Shown piece by piece: positions 48,171 to 59,982 of a stretch of 64,000 nt of DNA. Both the position numbers and the translations under genes were made by a program. The notes below the pieces were generated by a model. It made no database searches and was not told where the DNA came from. It saw nothing but the letters and a program-made list of their open reading frames with translations. The DNA is from Parelaphostrongylus tenuis (taxonomy: Eukaryota > Nematoda > Chromadorea > Rhabditida > Metastrongylidae), in contig JAHQIW010000805.1 of assembly GCA_019055375.1 (NCBI GenBank), positions 62,001 through 126,000 of the forward strand, read 5' to 3'. The stretch's first letter is position 1, and each line of letters begins with the position of its first letter.

Positions 48171-49430
48171 GTGCTTCCAAAAGGAAAAATACCTTTGTTT
48201 TAAATGCTACTGCGCAACAAAAAGACCTTTTCAAGAATCGATTATGAAAAGTTGTTGTCCAGCAAAGAAGTGTCGTTTTTCCATTCCCTGTTGCACAACC
48301 GAATTATATCACCTTATTATATCGCTCCATGGGTAAGAACAGCATGCATGATGCTACTTACTATACTTTACTATCGCTCATCCTACAAGAGCATTATTGG
48401 AACACTTGATAACGTTTCGCAACTTTATGTTCAATATCAATAGATTCTACACTCCCACAACTGTGATCAACTACGGTTTTCATTAGAATTTTCATGACTG
48501 TAAACAACTCAGATCTTTTGCATATTCCCAAGTTCAAAACAGAAATTTTGTGAATAGTGCCCATCTTAACATCTTTATTCTACAAGCTATCGACTGAAAT
48601 AAACCTTGAGAGGGGCGTGTGTTCAAATCAGTACTTCCGATCCGAAGTGAGCAGCTTAATATGCATTGAAATCAATACTTATGCTGGCAAAACGTTTGAA
48701 ACTATGTGGCTTCTATCTATTTTGCCCTATCAGAAAATAGGCTCAAAGCAGCGTATAGGGTTTCAACAGCGGACTAGAATGGACTATTCACCTAATCGTA
48801 GAGTGTTCGTGTCGGTACCTGATGGTCAAGATCAATAAGGGCTTACTCTGATTCTCTCTATCAATACTTTTATGAATTAAATCTACTCCTAATATCAATA
48901 GAACGTGAAAAGAAATAGGTCGAATTTGACTCATACCTCAAATCCTCAAGCATGCTTCTGTATGCGCTGTCGTCATAACATGACCTTACATAGAACTCTT
49001 GCAATGTGATAAAATGTGTCAACCTCACCTGAAATACTCGATGTAATTGGCTAATATCGTATATGTATAAACAATTTGAGAGGTGTGCGTAATATGCGAA
49101 ACTTCACTGTTCACTAGTGGTACTGCTAAAAATAATTATTGATATCCCAGATTAATAATCTTGAAGAACTTTTATGTTCCCAGATGTTGTTAAAAACATG
49201 GTAAAGGACTTATTAGAGAACTAAGACAGTATGTGTATATGAGAATCTGTGGCGTAAGAACTGTCTCCGAGCCCATAATTTGATGTAGACTTCAAGGCTC
49301 TTATTTATACCGCTATTACCGCCAATATTCCTATTAGTAGTGATATTGGTGCAATAATTTCCCTATTTCGCATCAATTTTCCTTAAAGATTTCCTAGCAA
49401 ACGAGCGGAGTTGGTAACATTTCTTATTCT

Positions 49431-49465
49431 GCCAATGTTTTGATGTCTTCGTCTTCCTCAGAGCC
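49431..49465 (-). ncRNA. Decayed hammerhead-like motif
   Basis: Minus strand GGCU-CUGAGGA-AGACGAAGACAUC-AAAACAU-UGGC: core half intact, GAAA changed to AAAA, stem I partly pairable. Confidence 0.35.
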
Positions 49466-49907
49466 TACTGATACAAGTCAATGGTCCATGGTCGATCGTA
49501 CTTTGAGTTGCTCTTCGTAGTCGTGCTATGTCGCATCTTCTTCCGTGAAGCAGCGCTCAAATGGAAATCTCACTCTGTAACGCAACCGCACAAAAATTAA
49601 ATAGAATAGTGCTTGATATCTTGCTGATAATAAGCTCGCCTGCTTTGATGGATAAGATGTGAAATATCCAATAAATGTGGAGGTTGGCAGACTGTCTATT
49701 TTGAAAAATATCACTATACACTCTATTGTCGATGGCCGAGAAAAAATACATGCTATATAGCACTCTGTGACTTGTGGGAAAAAAAACCAGAAATAATTCG
49801 GTTACTCATGCAAACGAAGCCATGCAGAAAAGCAAATTTAACTATCACGCAGTTGATTTTATGTCAATAAATCATAATACTGTGAAATCAAAACATTCAA
49901 AACATAC

Positions 49908-50026
49908 CCTCTCACGACTTGGCAGGGAGAGAAATTTTGCTTGGAACTTCCTCGGCTCATAAGGAGCTCTGCTCAGCCTTCGACGGTATTTATTAAGCAG
50001 AGGCCCTGGAGAACTGCGACAATCTT
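49908..50026 (-). CDS. LOTUS/Tudor gene: exon completing a LOTUS-like domain
   Basis: Follows TTTTTCAAG, opens in phase 1 (DCRSSPGPLLNKYRRRLSRA, PYEPRKFQAKF) and ends at AGG|GTATGT in phase 0. Joined to the preceding exon (51291-51372, ending GTT C|GTAGCT) it gives the L-x-x-L-V ... P-x-x-L-x-x-x-Y pattern of LOTUS/OST-HTH domains. The intervening intron (50027-51290) contains an RTE insertion. Confidence 0.55.
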
Positions 50027-50488
50027 CTTGAAAAAAAAACTTCTGAAACGAGTCTATCACCAAAGTCTAATGTCTCTAATACTATTTCGTCTTGCTTTAT
50101 TATTCCTTCACTTCATTCTGTTTCTATTGCTCTAATATCAGCCATTCTTCCTTGCAAATACTCAGCATTAGGAAGAATATCCAAGTCATATTGAAATGAG
50201 CGCATACACCGCACGTCAGTGTTATCAAAAGATGTGTGCCAGTGAACAATGCCGCAGATAAAGTGGAGAATGCTTGCTATAGAACCGTACGGCTTCCGTT
50301 CCTACCACAAACAGTACAACTAGCATCGCCATGTCATACGGTGAACAGCAATCAAACGATGAAAGACAAAAATAACAATGAGATAGAACATTCTTGTTAC
50401 TGCAGCCAGAAAATACAAAGTCGAAAAACTACTTTCTCAACAAAGTCGAAGAACAATTCCCAGAAGAACATCATTTTTTCGCAGAATT

Positions 50489-51083
50489 CACCTGTATCAC
50501 CTGTTGTCCCGTTGATCGTCGAGTGACTCGAGCGGGTACCAGCAACTCTTCAATTTTTCCCTATCGTGTGCAAGAGTAGCCCAGTGGGTCCTCCTCGCTC
50601 TAGGGATTCGATGAGCATCGCATCTTTCTTCTATCGCTTTCGTGAAGAAATCGGACCAACGGTGGACCAGTGGTCTTCCTTTAGGGCGCTTGACGTCCCG
50701 AGGAATCCAGTCGGTAACGGCTCTCGTCCATCGATTGTCGTTGAAGCGCATCACGTGTCCGGCCCACCTTATTTTCGATATCCTGACGTCTAGAACGGCG
50801 TCTCTGATTTTCGATCGTTGACGTAGGTCGGAACTTCGGATCCTTTCTCTCATTTGCGAGATGCGGGATACTCCTAGCATCGACCTTTCGACTGCGCGTT
50901 CGATAACGGCAAGTGATCTTTCATCCTGCTTACGTAGCGACCAGGTTTCTGCTGCATACGTCAGGGCAGGGATAATTGTCGAGTCGAAAAGGTGGGCACG
51001 GAGTTGGATGTTCTTTGTCCTCTTCACTACATCTTCGATGCTCTTAAACGTTCCCCAAGCCGCTCGTTTCCTCCTGCTAATGG
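50489..51083 (-). mobile_element. 5'-truncated RTE insertion with 12-bp target duplication, in an intron
   Basis: TTTCGCAGAATT at 50477-50488 and 51084-51095. Tail CACCTGTATCACCTG, then the C-terminal RT extension in one long open frame (TYAAETWSLRKQDERSLAV ... RWAGHVMRFNDNRW). Close to the 42-kb copy and therefore young. Opposite-strand ORFs are shadows. Confidence 0.9.
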
Positions 51084-51290
51084 TTTCGCAGAATTATGAG
51101 AGACCAAAGGTTTTTACTCCGTCTCATAGGTGGCGGAGAGATTGCTCCCTCTTGATTCGTAGTTTTTACGGAAACCATTAGAGAAGTGTAAACTTTATCG
51201 TCTTGCTCTGCTTCCTCTAGCAGATGTCAAGTCTTTCTCTTTCCAATTTCGACCACTGAAATTTTCGTACAGATAGTTTTGTACAGCTAC

Positions 51291-52052
51291 GAACGAGATT
51301 ATCCAACAGGTATACTGGCACATCTTCTGGCGCATAAGTATGGATTTCTAACAAGTCCATGTCGTATCCTACCTGAGGATGGAGAGTTAGCGTGCGTGAG
51401 TGTATTTCGCCCAAGTGCGTCAAAGTAGGAATCGTCTGAATTATCTAGAACTCGTAAAACATTGAATTCAATATTTACGACATACTTACATTGAAGAAGG
51501 AACAAAAAACAAGGTAACATACTAGTCTTGATGGGCTTTGGCCACTTGCTACTGCCGTCCTCTTTACCACGCATGCAATTACTAGCCTTAAAATGGAACA
51601 TTCGGAAAGTACATCAAAGAAGAGTAGGAGTTTAGGGTATGTTCTAACTTGAAAATTTTTCTGGTGAGGTACACATAACACCGATTTGCAGACAGCCAAA
51701 GCTTATACAGACCAGCCGTGATAGAGAAACTTTCACAATGAACTACTTCTTTGAGGAAACTCACATCACTACCGCTAGGTCTCACAGCACCATTGCGCAG
51801 CTTCACGATCCCGTCTTAAAACCAGTTTTATGTTCTCTAATAATGGATACTGAACGAGTCGGTTATATACGTGTTAAAGCAGAACAACCCACCTGCACTA
51901 CTAGTAGTCAGCGAGAATGTGCTCGAAATTTTTTTTACAACCGCACCCACTTGCGCATTAGGAGTTAGGCCATCTGTCTCACGTATGCCAAGCCGTACAG
52001 CGATTTCGCGCACAGAAAGTCCCTCAGGAAAGTTCGAGAGCAGGTATTCTAT
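51291..52052 (-). CDS. LOTUS/Tudor gene: four exons with a winged-helix/LOTUS-like domain
   Basis: Exons 51899-52052, 51765-51814, 51490-51660 and 51291-51372 join in phase at every junction; introns are 84, 104 and 117 bp with TTTCAG, TTTTAAG, CACCAG and CCTCAG acceptors and GTGAGT/GTAAGT donors. The first exon reads IEYLLSNFPEGLSVREIAVR, then LGIRETDGLTPNAQVGAVVK and KISSTFSLTTS-NGIVKLRNG, a helix-rich fold closed by a beta wing as in LOTUS (OST-HTH) domains. LOTUS domains bind Vasa-type helicases or RNA. The last exon either uses donor C|GTAGCT (modelled) or reads on to TAG 51217-51219. No start codon here; it is the middle of a longer gene. Confidence 0.65.
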
Positions 52053-52354
52053 CTGAAATATTTAAAAAGATAGCGAGAAGTGAATCCTGAAAATTGCTAG
52101 AAATATGGCACTCGAAATTGAAAATGTCGAACACTTTGTTAATCAAATGGTTTGTGGGAAATCGTGCACCACTTCCATATTCATATTTTCGATCTCGATT
52201 CAAGAATACTTAATTTAGCGCTATGCTGATTAGTCGCTTGAGCATCAAACCCACGTTAAGACAGGATGCCTTTTTTCAGGAACACTTATCCGCTCAATAG
52301 CACAGAAGTTTCAGTTTTTGGCAGACGAAAATGGAGGATCTACGCTGCCATAAG

Positions 52355-53275
52355 AATTTTGGTTCTTTCCGATTAGGAGAGATCAAATGAAAAAGCGATC
52401 ACACTCGCTGGAAAAGAACTTTTCGTAGGAGCGTTAGTAATCATTCCAAAGCTGAGACTTGAGGCTACAGCCCCGTGTCGCTGGTTTTTCAAAGCACTCC
52501 TTTAACACGCTGCACCTTCAAAATAAAATCATGTTTCACAAAACCACGTCTTTTTCTTTCTCTTATCTCACTTGTATTACATTAGACAAAACTTCATCTT
52601 CAGAGTGCTAATACACGTACTGTAGCACAAGATTCAAAGAACTCAAAAATGTGTTTTCTTTCTAAAAAGCTCTTCTGATCATTAATTTCCTCTTGCCTTT
52701 GATTTGTGCTTTAAACCCACCGAACAGAGCTCATTCATTAGACTATAAGTAATCATCCGATAGCGTAATTTTTCTTGATTCTAGCGATATGCTTTTTTCT
52801 GGAAATACGGTTTGGCAGGGAAAATAAGATTGAGTTTTATATCTTCGATAATGTTGTTTACAGGCTCTTCGACAAGGACAGGGTCATGGCATGGGAGTGG
52901 CAGATACGGGGTGAGCGGGAAGATCGATATTCTGTTATCCAATTAAGAATTTTTCCTCCGCTTTAGAAGAAACTTTACATAGAACGATTGATTAAGATAT
53001 CACGAAAATTCCTCTACACAATAATAAGCTTTTTGGCTTCCAGCGAATTATAGGCGTGATAAAAATGAAGGCAATGGGTGAGTGTGAAATGTAATTTTTA
53101 ATCTAGATGTTAGATTTTTATAAAGGAGTCTTTTAAAATACTGGGGACGCGAGGTCGTGGAATCAAGTCCCAGCTTTCGAACAGTTACTAACACTCCTAT
53201 GAAAAGTTCATCTCTAGCGAATGAGATCGGTTTTTCATTTGTTCCCTCCTAGTCACAAAGAACCAAATTTTTGGT
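52355..53275. mobile_element. Foldback element, long form
   Basis: Outer ends GGTTCTTTCCGATTAGGAG and (reverse complement) GGTTCTTTGTGACTAGGAG; arms of about 170 bp include GTTAGTAATCATTCCAAAGC and CTACAGCCCCGTGTCG. Interior matches 36420-36990. It lies in an intron of the LOTUS/Tudor gene. No transposase. Confidence 0.75.
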
Positions 53276-53694
53276 AGTCTGGAAAAGGACGAGACGTGAA
53301 GGTGAAACATGTGGCATATGTGCAAGGACTAAAATTGCTTTCGGTTGAGTTTTTCCACTATGACGCAGCATAACAATTGTTATAGTGGAAATTATAGACT
53401 TCAACTAATCGGACTTCTTCTGCAGATGTTCACACCAAAGCATTTGTTATCCGTCAACCTCCACAATTATGCAGCACCCATATAACCAGCAGCCCACAAT
53501 GTGGCTGCATAAATTCGGCTTTTGGAGTGGTGACTCTCGTTGGGGTTGCAACAGGCGTAAGGAGTAGAGCGTCTCAGTGTGATAACATATTTTCTAACAA
53601 CTCTATCTTGGTGTTCATCTTATATCTCTCTAACCATCTAACAGCCTGACCAACTCTCCCCTCTACACAAATAGGGACAGCATAGCAACTCAAC

Positions 53695-53782
53695 TCCGAA
53701 ATGCTCGGTCCGCACCTTTTGTTGCAATTCATATAAATGCCGTATTGGAAAAGCCGGGTGCTCATGTACAACGAATTTAATG
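53695..53782 (-). CDS. LOTUS/Tudor gene: probable exon before the winged helix
   Basis: Acceptor ATTACCAG, then (C)IKFVVHEHPAFPIRHLYELQ and QKVRTEHFG to donor GGA|GTTGAG in phase 0, which fits the phase-0 start of the 52052 exon. The frame stays open to a stop at about 53640, so the donor is a choice. Unlike flanking sequence it has a balanced amino-acid mix. Confidence 0.4.
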
Positions 53783-55187
53783 CTGGTAATGTGCTTCCCT
53801 ATACTCAAACATTACGATAATCGTATTCTGTAAGGATGTCGCACCGCTAGGCTATGGTTAAAGGAATCATAGGCCCGAAACCCGCGATTTTCGAGAGTCA
53901 TAACCCATGGTAAGCAAAGTGATAGGTCTACGTGCAGCCAATCTGAAGTGGAGCATTACGTCGGTTACGCAATTGAGCAGAACTCGTCAGCTTCCCATTA
54001 AAATGTCGACGAGTACCTGCCGCCACTGTGATTATGTACAGCGTAGTTTTCAAACTGTTGCATTTTGTGTAGGACTGCAAATTAAACTACGACAGGGTGC
54101 GTAAGTTCTTAAATGCACGGAAAGCCGGATCTTACTCTCATTCGTCTTATCACAATCTACTTTCGATCAGATATTGAATGGATATGCATACAGAAGTTGA
54201 GAAATCTTTTGAACTTAGTAAATCCGATATGGACACTAAAGTAACCAAAGGAGGCGTTGTTGGTTGATGTTGGAAATAACGCGTGTGTTGTTAATTTGTT
54301 CGCAGTAAATTACCTCTCGGATTTAATATGTGCTCATATGTTGTTATTCCCCTAGTTAATTCTACTCGGTTGTTACCGGGAACCTTCAAGGCTGTTTGTT
54401 GACGCATCTGAGAATAGTGTCTAAGATCTAATTGGAGCAAGGACAAAAAAAAATTAAATAGTTCCAATGAGACGCATTAGTTTTGCAACAATTTTACGGC
54501 ACATCATTTTTAATTGCTTTTTTTGTACTCGGATTGATGCAGTGCATTTGAATATCAACTTTAACGGACTCAAAATAACCGAAGTTCACGAAAAATACCG
54601 ATAGATCTAATGAAACGCACCTTCTGTGCTAAATGATAATCCACCTCCGATAGCTTTTCTCTTTTCTTCTCAACCGTCTGAAACTGCTGAGTGCATGTTT
54701 TAACACAGACTAAATAATTCATATGCTTCATTTTTGTTTGAAGAAACAAATACTCTCGAGTGCCAGAACTGTATATTTGACGGCTTACAAGGCACAGAAA
54801 ATTACCGAATAAAATGAGGAAAAAAGCACGGCCTCGTGGCCCATGTTTTGAAGAATTTTCCTCAACATAAAAATCAAGGACCTAAATTTTTACTATATAG
54901 AACCCAAATGTCATATACTATAAAGAAATTTAATTTCTGAGTCATGACGAGGACCAAGTACTAGAGATCTTTCCAAGATGTCGAAAAACAGATAGATCTA
55001 ACGCATAATGCGTTGGATACATACAGCGCACGAAATTTCACCAGTCAATGGCTGTAAATTCATTGCGAAAACAGCCAATCAATGTCACCCCGTACTTTTT
55101 TCTGAGAGGCTAAACGACAAAATGGATACGCTGTGCGGTTGGAGAACAGTTCAAACATCACACTGCCTTGATTAATAGAGTGAATAC

Positions 55188-56570
55188 GATCGAAAGTCGC
55201 CTTAATAAAGTAGGTAAGGAGTGTCCACGTGATTGACTTTGAGGAGCACTAATGGTGATATCAGGAGGGTATAACGGAGAAGAAGCACCACACAATACTA
55301 CATCACGAAACGACTTGTATTTAGTCTGTACAAAAAAAGAGCACATACAAATAAGTCATAAAAATGAGTTTTAAACATAAAAAGAACCTCTGCCTTAGGT
55401 GTAAGTCTAGATCTGTTTTCCAACAATAGCTGTTGATTTTCGAACCCAGGAGGAGCTTCCGATATCAAAACTGAAAGAGAAACTAAAATTTTAAAACTTT
55501 ATATAAGTTTAAAACATTCGTAAGAAAATCTATTTGTTACTCGCGACCACGCTGAACAACATTTCCCTGCCTGCAAAATACCTAACTCATTACGGTTGAA
55601 CTGCCTCGACATGTGAAGACTCTTTTCTCTTGATGTATTTTAGTTCTGTGACCTGATTTTCTGACCTAACCTTCTGGAACAACATACAGATTTTTATTTT
55701 GTACGTACTCCGCCCTGTATTTTGAACCCTTCTGCAGTACGAGCAACCCTTCGAGGACCGTCGTCTCGAAGCGGAGTTGCGCTAGCGTTGGCAGTCGCGG
55801 GAAGGCAATATCTGCAGCTCGATCGCACCTGCAGATGCTGCCTTGTCCTTAGACGCGACATCGTCATTACAGTAACTGAGCGAGGTGTAACGTCGTGCGG
55901 CATGCTACGTTTCGTGGCACGTGGTTCCCAAAGGGGTAATTGTTGACAGTGTATGGTGGAAAAAAAACCATAGCCCTCGCAGAATTCTGAAGCTGACTTC
56001 ACCATTGATGTAAATCTCGGTATTTCAATATTTTAATAGTCCCCCATTCTAAACAACAACCACGCTTAATATAGCTGATTGGAAAGAATAATGACCATGA
56101 AATTTGGGGATTCAAAAAGAGAAATGCAAGTATACATTGCTAGCTATCTGATGCAAGAACCTAGCAAAATGTTATGGTTTCAATTTTACTATAATACGCG
56201 AAAAGCGGTCGAGAAATGAGTTAAAACAGTTAGCATTTACAAAGATACTGCAAAAGCTATTTGCGGAACAAGAGAAACAACCGAAAAAAATGAGAAGGCT
56301 ACTGTGAGGAGGCCAAAGTGCCTCATGTTCCAATGAGTGTGTATACCAGGGAAAACGGAAACCATCGAAATTACGTGAAGTGACATGATAATGGATGGTC
56401 ACTAATTTTAAAACGTAGTATTTCGCTTTTTCTTCTGCGGCATGAAGTATGCTACTGTATTTATTCAGTTCAATCAGCGATTTCTTCGTAACAGATTTTG
56501 CGTCGTATGGTAGCAAAAAAAGAGCTTTTTCGGCACAATTTGCGGGAAATTTTTCAGACGAGTGTTTCCC
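55188..56570 (-). CDS. LOTUS/Tudor gene: middle exons
   Basis: Exon about 56375-56570 (EKALFLLPYDAKSVTKKSLI, ELNKYSSILHAAEEKAKYY) ends TCA C|GTAATT in phase 1. Exon 55705-55986 (optional, Arg-rich, GC-rich; TTCAG acceptor, ends GTA C|GTACAA) enters and leaves in phase 1. Exon 55388-55470 (LISEAPPGFENQQLLLENRS, RLTPKAE) starts in phase 1 after CTTTCAG and ends in phase 0 at GAG|GTTCTT. Exon 55188-55325 (TKYKSFRDVVLCGASSPLYP ... LPTLLRRLSI) starts in phase 0 after TTGTACAG. Phases agree throughout. No domain recognised; Pro/Ser-rich linker. The first exon's acceptor is uncertain. Confidence 0.5.
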
Positions 56571-57184
56571 TCATTGAATCCTACTAGACAGCTCCTATAT
56601 GAGATGTCTAAATTGCGCAAACAAAACTAGAATGTGCGGTGATATCCTACATATTGCACGTATAAATTGATCTGCTGATCACAAGAATACTTCCTTAACG
56701 TGTTATGGGGATCTTTTGATCATCGAACTTTCTTTTTATTGTATACAATGAGTGAAAGAAATTTAGGAGTTACCATGAATATTGAAATATGTATAGGACG
56801 ATATCACATATACAGGTGTCTAACGACGCAAGATTAATGACTGTTTTCAGACTAATATATTTTGACTTAAGAAAATGTTAGTTGTTTTTGTAAAAACTAT
56901 TAGATTCTAAATATTAAGTGAGGATATGTATGCTTCTCCAAAGTGAAATTGTGATCTTCAGGGGCTCGTAGTGCATCTACCTTCTTTTTATAACTTGAAG
57001 GGTCATATTTTGAGTAAAAAAGAAGCAGAGGAAGCGATAGTTCACCCACCATGACAGTGTGGTTTTCCCCGACATAGTGTTTACATTTTTAACTACCGTT
57101 TTTCCATCAAAAACTGTTTTACACAAACTTTCATCTTGCGGATGTCGGCACTTCTTCATTCGCACCGGTTCCTCTCTTTCACCC

Positions 57185-57425
57185 TCTACTTAGGTCTTCG
57201 AATTTTCCACATCTTGCTCAGGCTGCTTGAAAATTTCGTCTTCCTTATAACATTCGCAGACGATTTTTCTTGGGATCTTGAAGATAACCGCTCTAAGGCA
57301 CTCCTATGCACTCTTTCACGATGATTCCAATAGAGTGTTGAAAAAGGAAATAAACCAGCGCCTTTCTCATCATCTCGTTTGGTGATAGACCGCACCATTA
57401 ACTACTCCGCCACTCCGCCCTTGAT
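57185..57425 (-). mobile_element. SINE family 3 copy
   Basis: Head GGAGTGGCGGAGTAGTTAAT (minus strand), body with CTTCAAGATCCCAAGAAAA, ATCGTCTGCGAATG and AAGGAAGACGAAATTTTCAA. It gives a convincing but false protein reading with one stop. Confidence 0.6.
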
Positions 57426-58213
57426 CATGCATTGGAAATGAGAAGAAATTTTTTTACCAAGTTTTACAAGAAATTAATTTCTAAACTCATTAAAACTTGA
57501 AAATACACTAGATAACATAACGATGGGTTCAGTGTCTAGAGCAATACCTCCATAATGTATTAAGAATTGAACATTTGAAATTCAGGTGGTCAAAAAATAG
57601 TTGTCATTTACAAAAAACAAATTCATCAGAATTGGTGACAGACACATCGTTTTATCAAACCTCCAAGCAAACTTGCCTTTTGTGTAAACACTTTGATCAG
57701 GTAAGTTCCCATCTGCTGAAGAAAATGGAAGCACTCGACTTATCGACGGCTCCCTGCTTAATATATAACTGTATGATTTATTACTAAGAGAAGATTAAGA
57801 TAAAGCAAAGCAATAAATTTCTCTGAAAATAACCTAAAGTATATATACGATGTAATGAAAATTACGCACTCAAATTGAGTTGGGGCTTCTCTATCTTCAA
57901 TGCCACGCTCACTGCCCATCTCTGGGAATAGTCGCTTTTTCTGAACTCCGATCCTACTATCCGCATCAGAGTGACGTTGCTCGCGCCTGAAAGCGTCAAA
58001 ATCAACTATACGATAACTTGTGGGTGCACTGAATGGTGAAAGATGAGTTGAGCAGAACAGAAGATTTTTGAAGCGAAAAGTAAATCGTATAAGACATTTA
58101 ACAATAATTTCCATGATTCGCTGTGTGTGCAACCAGCTGTTGAGAGACGAAGGCGATAACAAAAAACACAGAACAAAAAAGAGATTGGAAATAGATATAC
58201 CTAATGATGTAGA

Positions 58214-58312
58214 GTGATATGGAAAACTTTCGCGTCAGGTGGGACATGGACCCGCATCACTTTATCTCGAGCGCGTGCTCTAACTCGTTGCACTACCGAT
58301 GCTTGTTTTGTC
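58214..58312 (-). mobile_element. SINE family 2
   Basis: Minus strand CATCGGTAGTGCAACGAGTTAGAGC (A-box region), GCGGGTCCATGTCCCACC (B-box region), then GCGAAAGTTTTCCATATCACTC. Confidence 0.6.
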
Positions 58313-58381
58313 ACCATTCCTTTGGAACTGGAGATAGTGGTCCAAAGAAAAACTGCATCTTTCACTGACTGTATAGCCTCG

Positions 58382-58399
58382 CCCCCCCCCCCCCCCCCC
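58382..58399 (+). repeat. Homopolymer of 18 C
   Basis: Uninterrupted C run at 58382-58399; length may be unreliable in assembly. Confidence 0.9.
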
Positions 58400-58840
58400 T
58401 CCACAGATTTTACCGTTTGCTCGTGATCAAGCTTGCACTCAGGTAGAGTGTGATTTGCAGCAGGCTTCATCCACAGGCAGCGTTTGGTAAGCTGAGGAGT
58501 TGAAACATTCCGGAAAACCCGGCTTAGAGCAGCTCAGCAACAGGAAACAAGTAGTTGCAATGTAGCGGGATCCACTGAGAATCACAACAGCGATGATGAT
58601 TATTCCTGGTGACGACCGAAGAAAATCCAAAATATGAAGATGTGCAAAATCCAGAGATTATTATTAGCCAGTCAGCAGTGCACCAACATCAATACTTCGC
58701 ATAATGGGCTCCTCGTCCACAGTGTCAGGCGTTGGAACAACTAGTGAAAACAGAAGAATTCTCAGTTCTATAGGGAATCACTGGCACCGGACGAAACGAA
58801 CACGCCCATGACACGCTGATTATTTCGTCCTTTGTTCTAC

Positions 58841-59693
58841 ATAGAAACGCTCAAGTATGGTTATCTCGGCACTGAAGATCAAATCGACTGGACCAGCATT
58901 CAATGACACTTGTGGCGAGGACGAGAAAATACTCAAAGAGCAGCTAAACCCACACGCAGAAAATCTTTGCGGTTGGTGAACGCGCGGATGACAGTCAAGT
59001 GCCAGAAGTGCTGGGATTTGCAAAGTGTTCCATACAATACAGGTCATATGAGAATTTCAACAATCAGTTGATGAAGTATAAACAGACATATAGGCTACAC
59101 ATTACAAAAAAAAACTAACGTGCATCGTTCAGCCGTTTCACGAGCCCGTTTAGAGTTTATGCCTTTCAGTGGATTCCATCCTGGAAAAATAGCTTCAATC
59201 AAAATGGGTGAACAACCACTGTTCCATTAAGAAGCATTTCATTTATTTCGACATGTTCTCACCTTTTCTTTTCGACTTTTCTGTGACCATAGATCGAACG
59301 ACATCCTCACTCGCTTCCGTGACTTGGCCATACCATAAACCGTCCTTAACTAATCAATTCACGGGAGACAAATTGAATGATTCGCTATCACAAAGTTAAA
59401 CTTTATAACATTTATAACGTAAAGCCTACCTGAGAGTAAAAATAATCGGGAAATGCCTTAAACAGCGTTTCAACGTTGGGGAAGCCAAACTTAGTGACGT
59501 TACATTTTCTCCCATTAAGCTCCCTAGAATTGAACATTTCGCCAACCGAATTATGAAATCAGAATATTATTTCCTACTCATATGTCTTCAGTATAGCTCC
59601 GACTGTTGCTCCTCCTTTCATTGCAAGCATGACGGAATTTAAGCACTTCACGTAATCTTCTAACTCCGAATTTGACATTATGAACCTGATGGT
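58841..59693 (-). CDS. LOTUS/Tudor gene: 5' end with N-terminal LOTUS domain
   Basis: Exons 59578-59693 (ATG at 59678), 59430-59523, 59263-59344, 59120-59180 and 58841-58871 join in phase with introns of 54, 85, 82 and 248 bp. Residues 1-65 form a LOTUS (OST-HTH) domain: MSNSELEDYVKCLNSVMLAM, KGGATVGAILKTYE, then GRKCNVTKFGFPNVETLFKA and FPDYFYSQ. The G-F-x-x-x-x-x-L-F/L motif is diagnostic. Then a charged linker (VTEKSKRKG, KRARETAERC). The 15-nt stretch between a CACTTCAG acceptor and the ATG suggests trans-splicing at 59694, usual in nematodes. LOTUS with Tudor occurs in TDRD5, TDRD7 and nematode LOTR-1, germ-granule proteins of the small-RNA pathways. The last small exon is less certain. 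Confidence 0.65.
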
Positions 59694-59982
59694 CTGAAGT
59701 GTTAAAATAGTACAGACTACATAGTTAACGGTCGAGATATACACGAGTTGAAAGAACTCTTCTTCTAGAAGAAAGAACGCTGGGAAGAATTTACTCGTAT
59801 TGAACCACAAATCAACAAAAAAACCAATATTAGGAAACCAGATAAGATCAAGTCATGTCACAAACAATAAAACAAACATAAGAAATGACGCTCCTCAAAA
59901 ATGTCGACATAAATAGATTGAAACATGGAAACATCTCATTATGAGATTGAATTTGGTATCTTATTCCACTCTAGTAGAATTT

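Noticed and set aside
57015..57302. Minus-strand Cys-containing open reading with a single stop that looked like an exon
   Set aside because: It aligns segment by segment with SINE family 3 (AAAATCGTCTG, AAGGAAGACGA, CAGCCTGAGCAAG), with a tRNA-like head upstream.
58843..58975. Plus-strand open segment (ALKIKSTGPAFNDT) with a possible acceptor
   Set aside because: No phase-consistent partner exon on the plus strand, while the minus strand fits the LOTUS gene's splice phases here.
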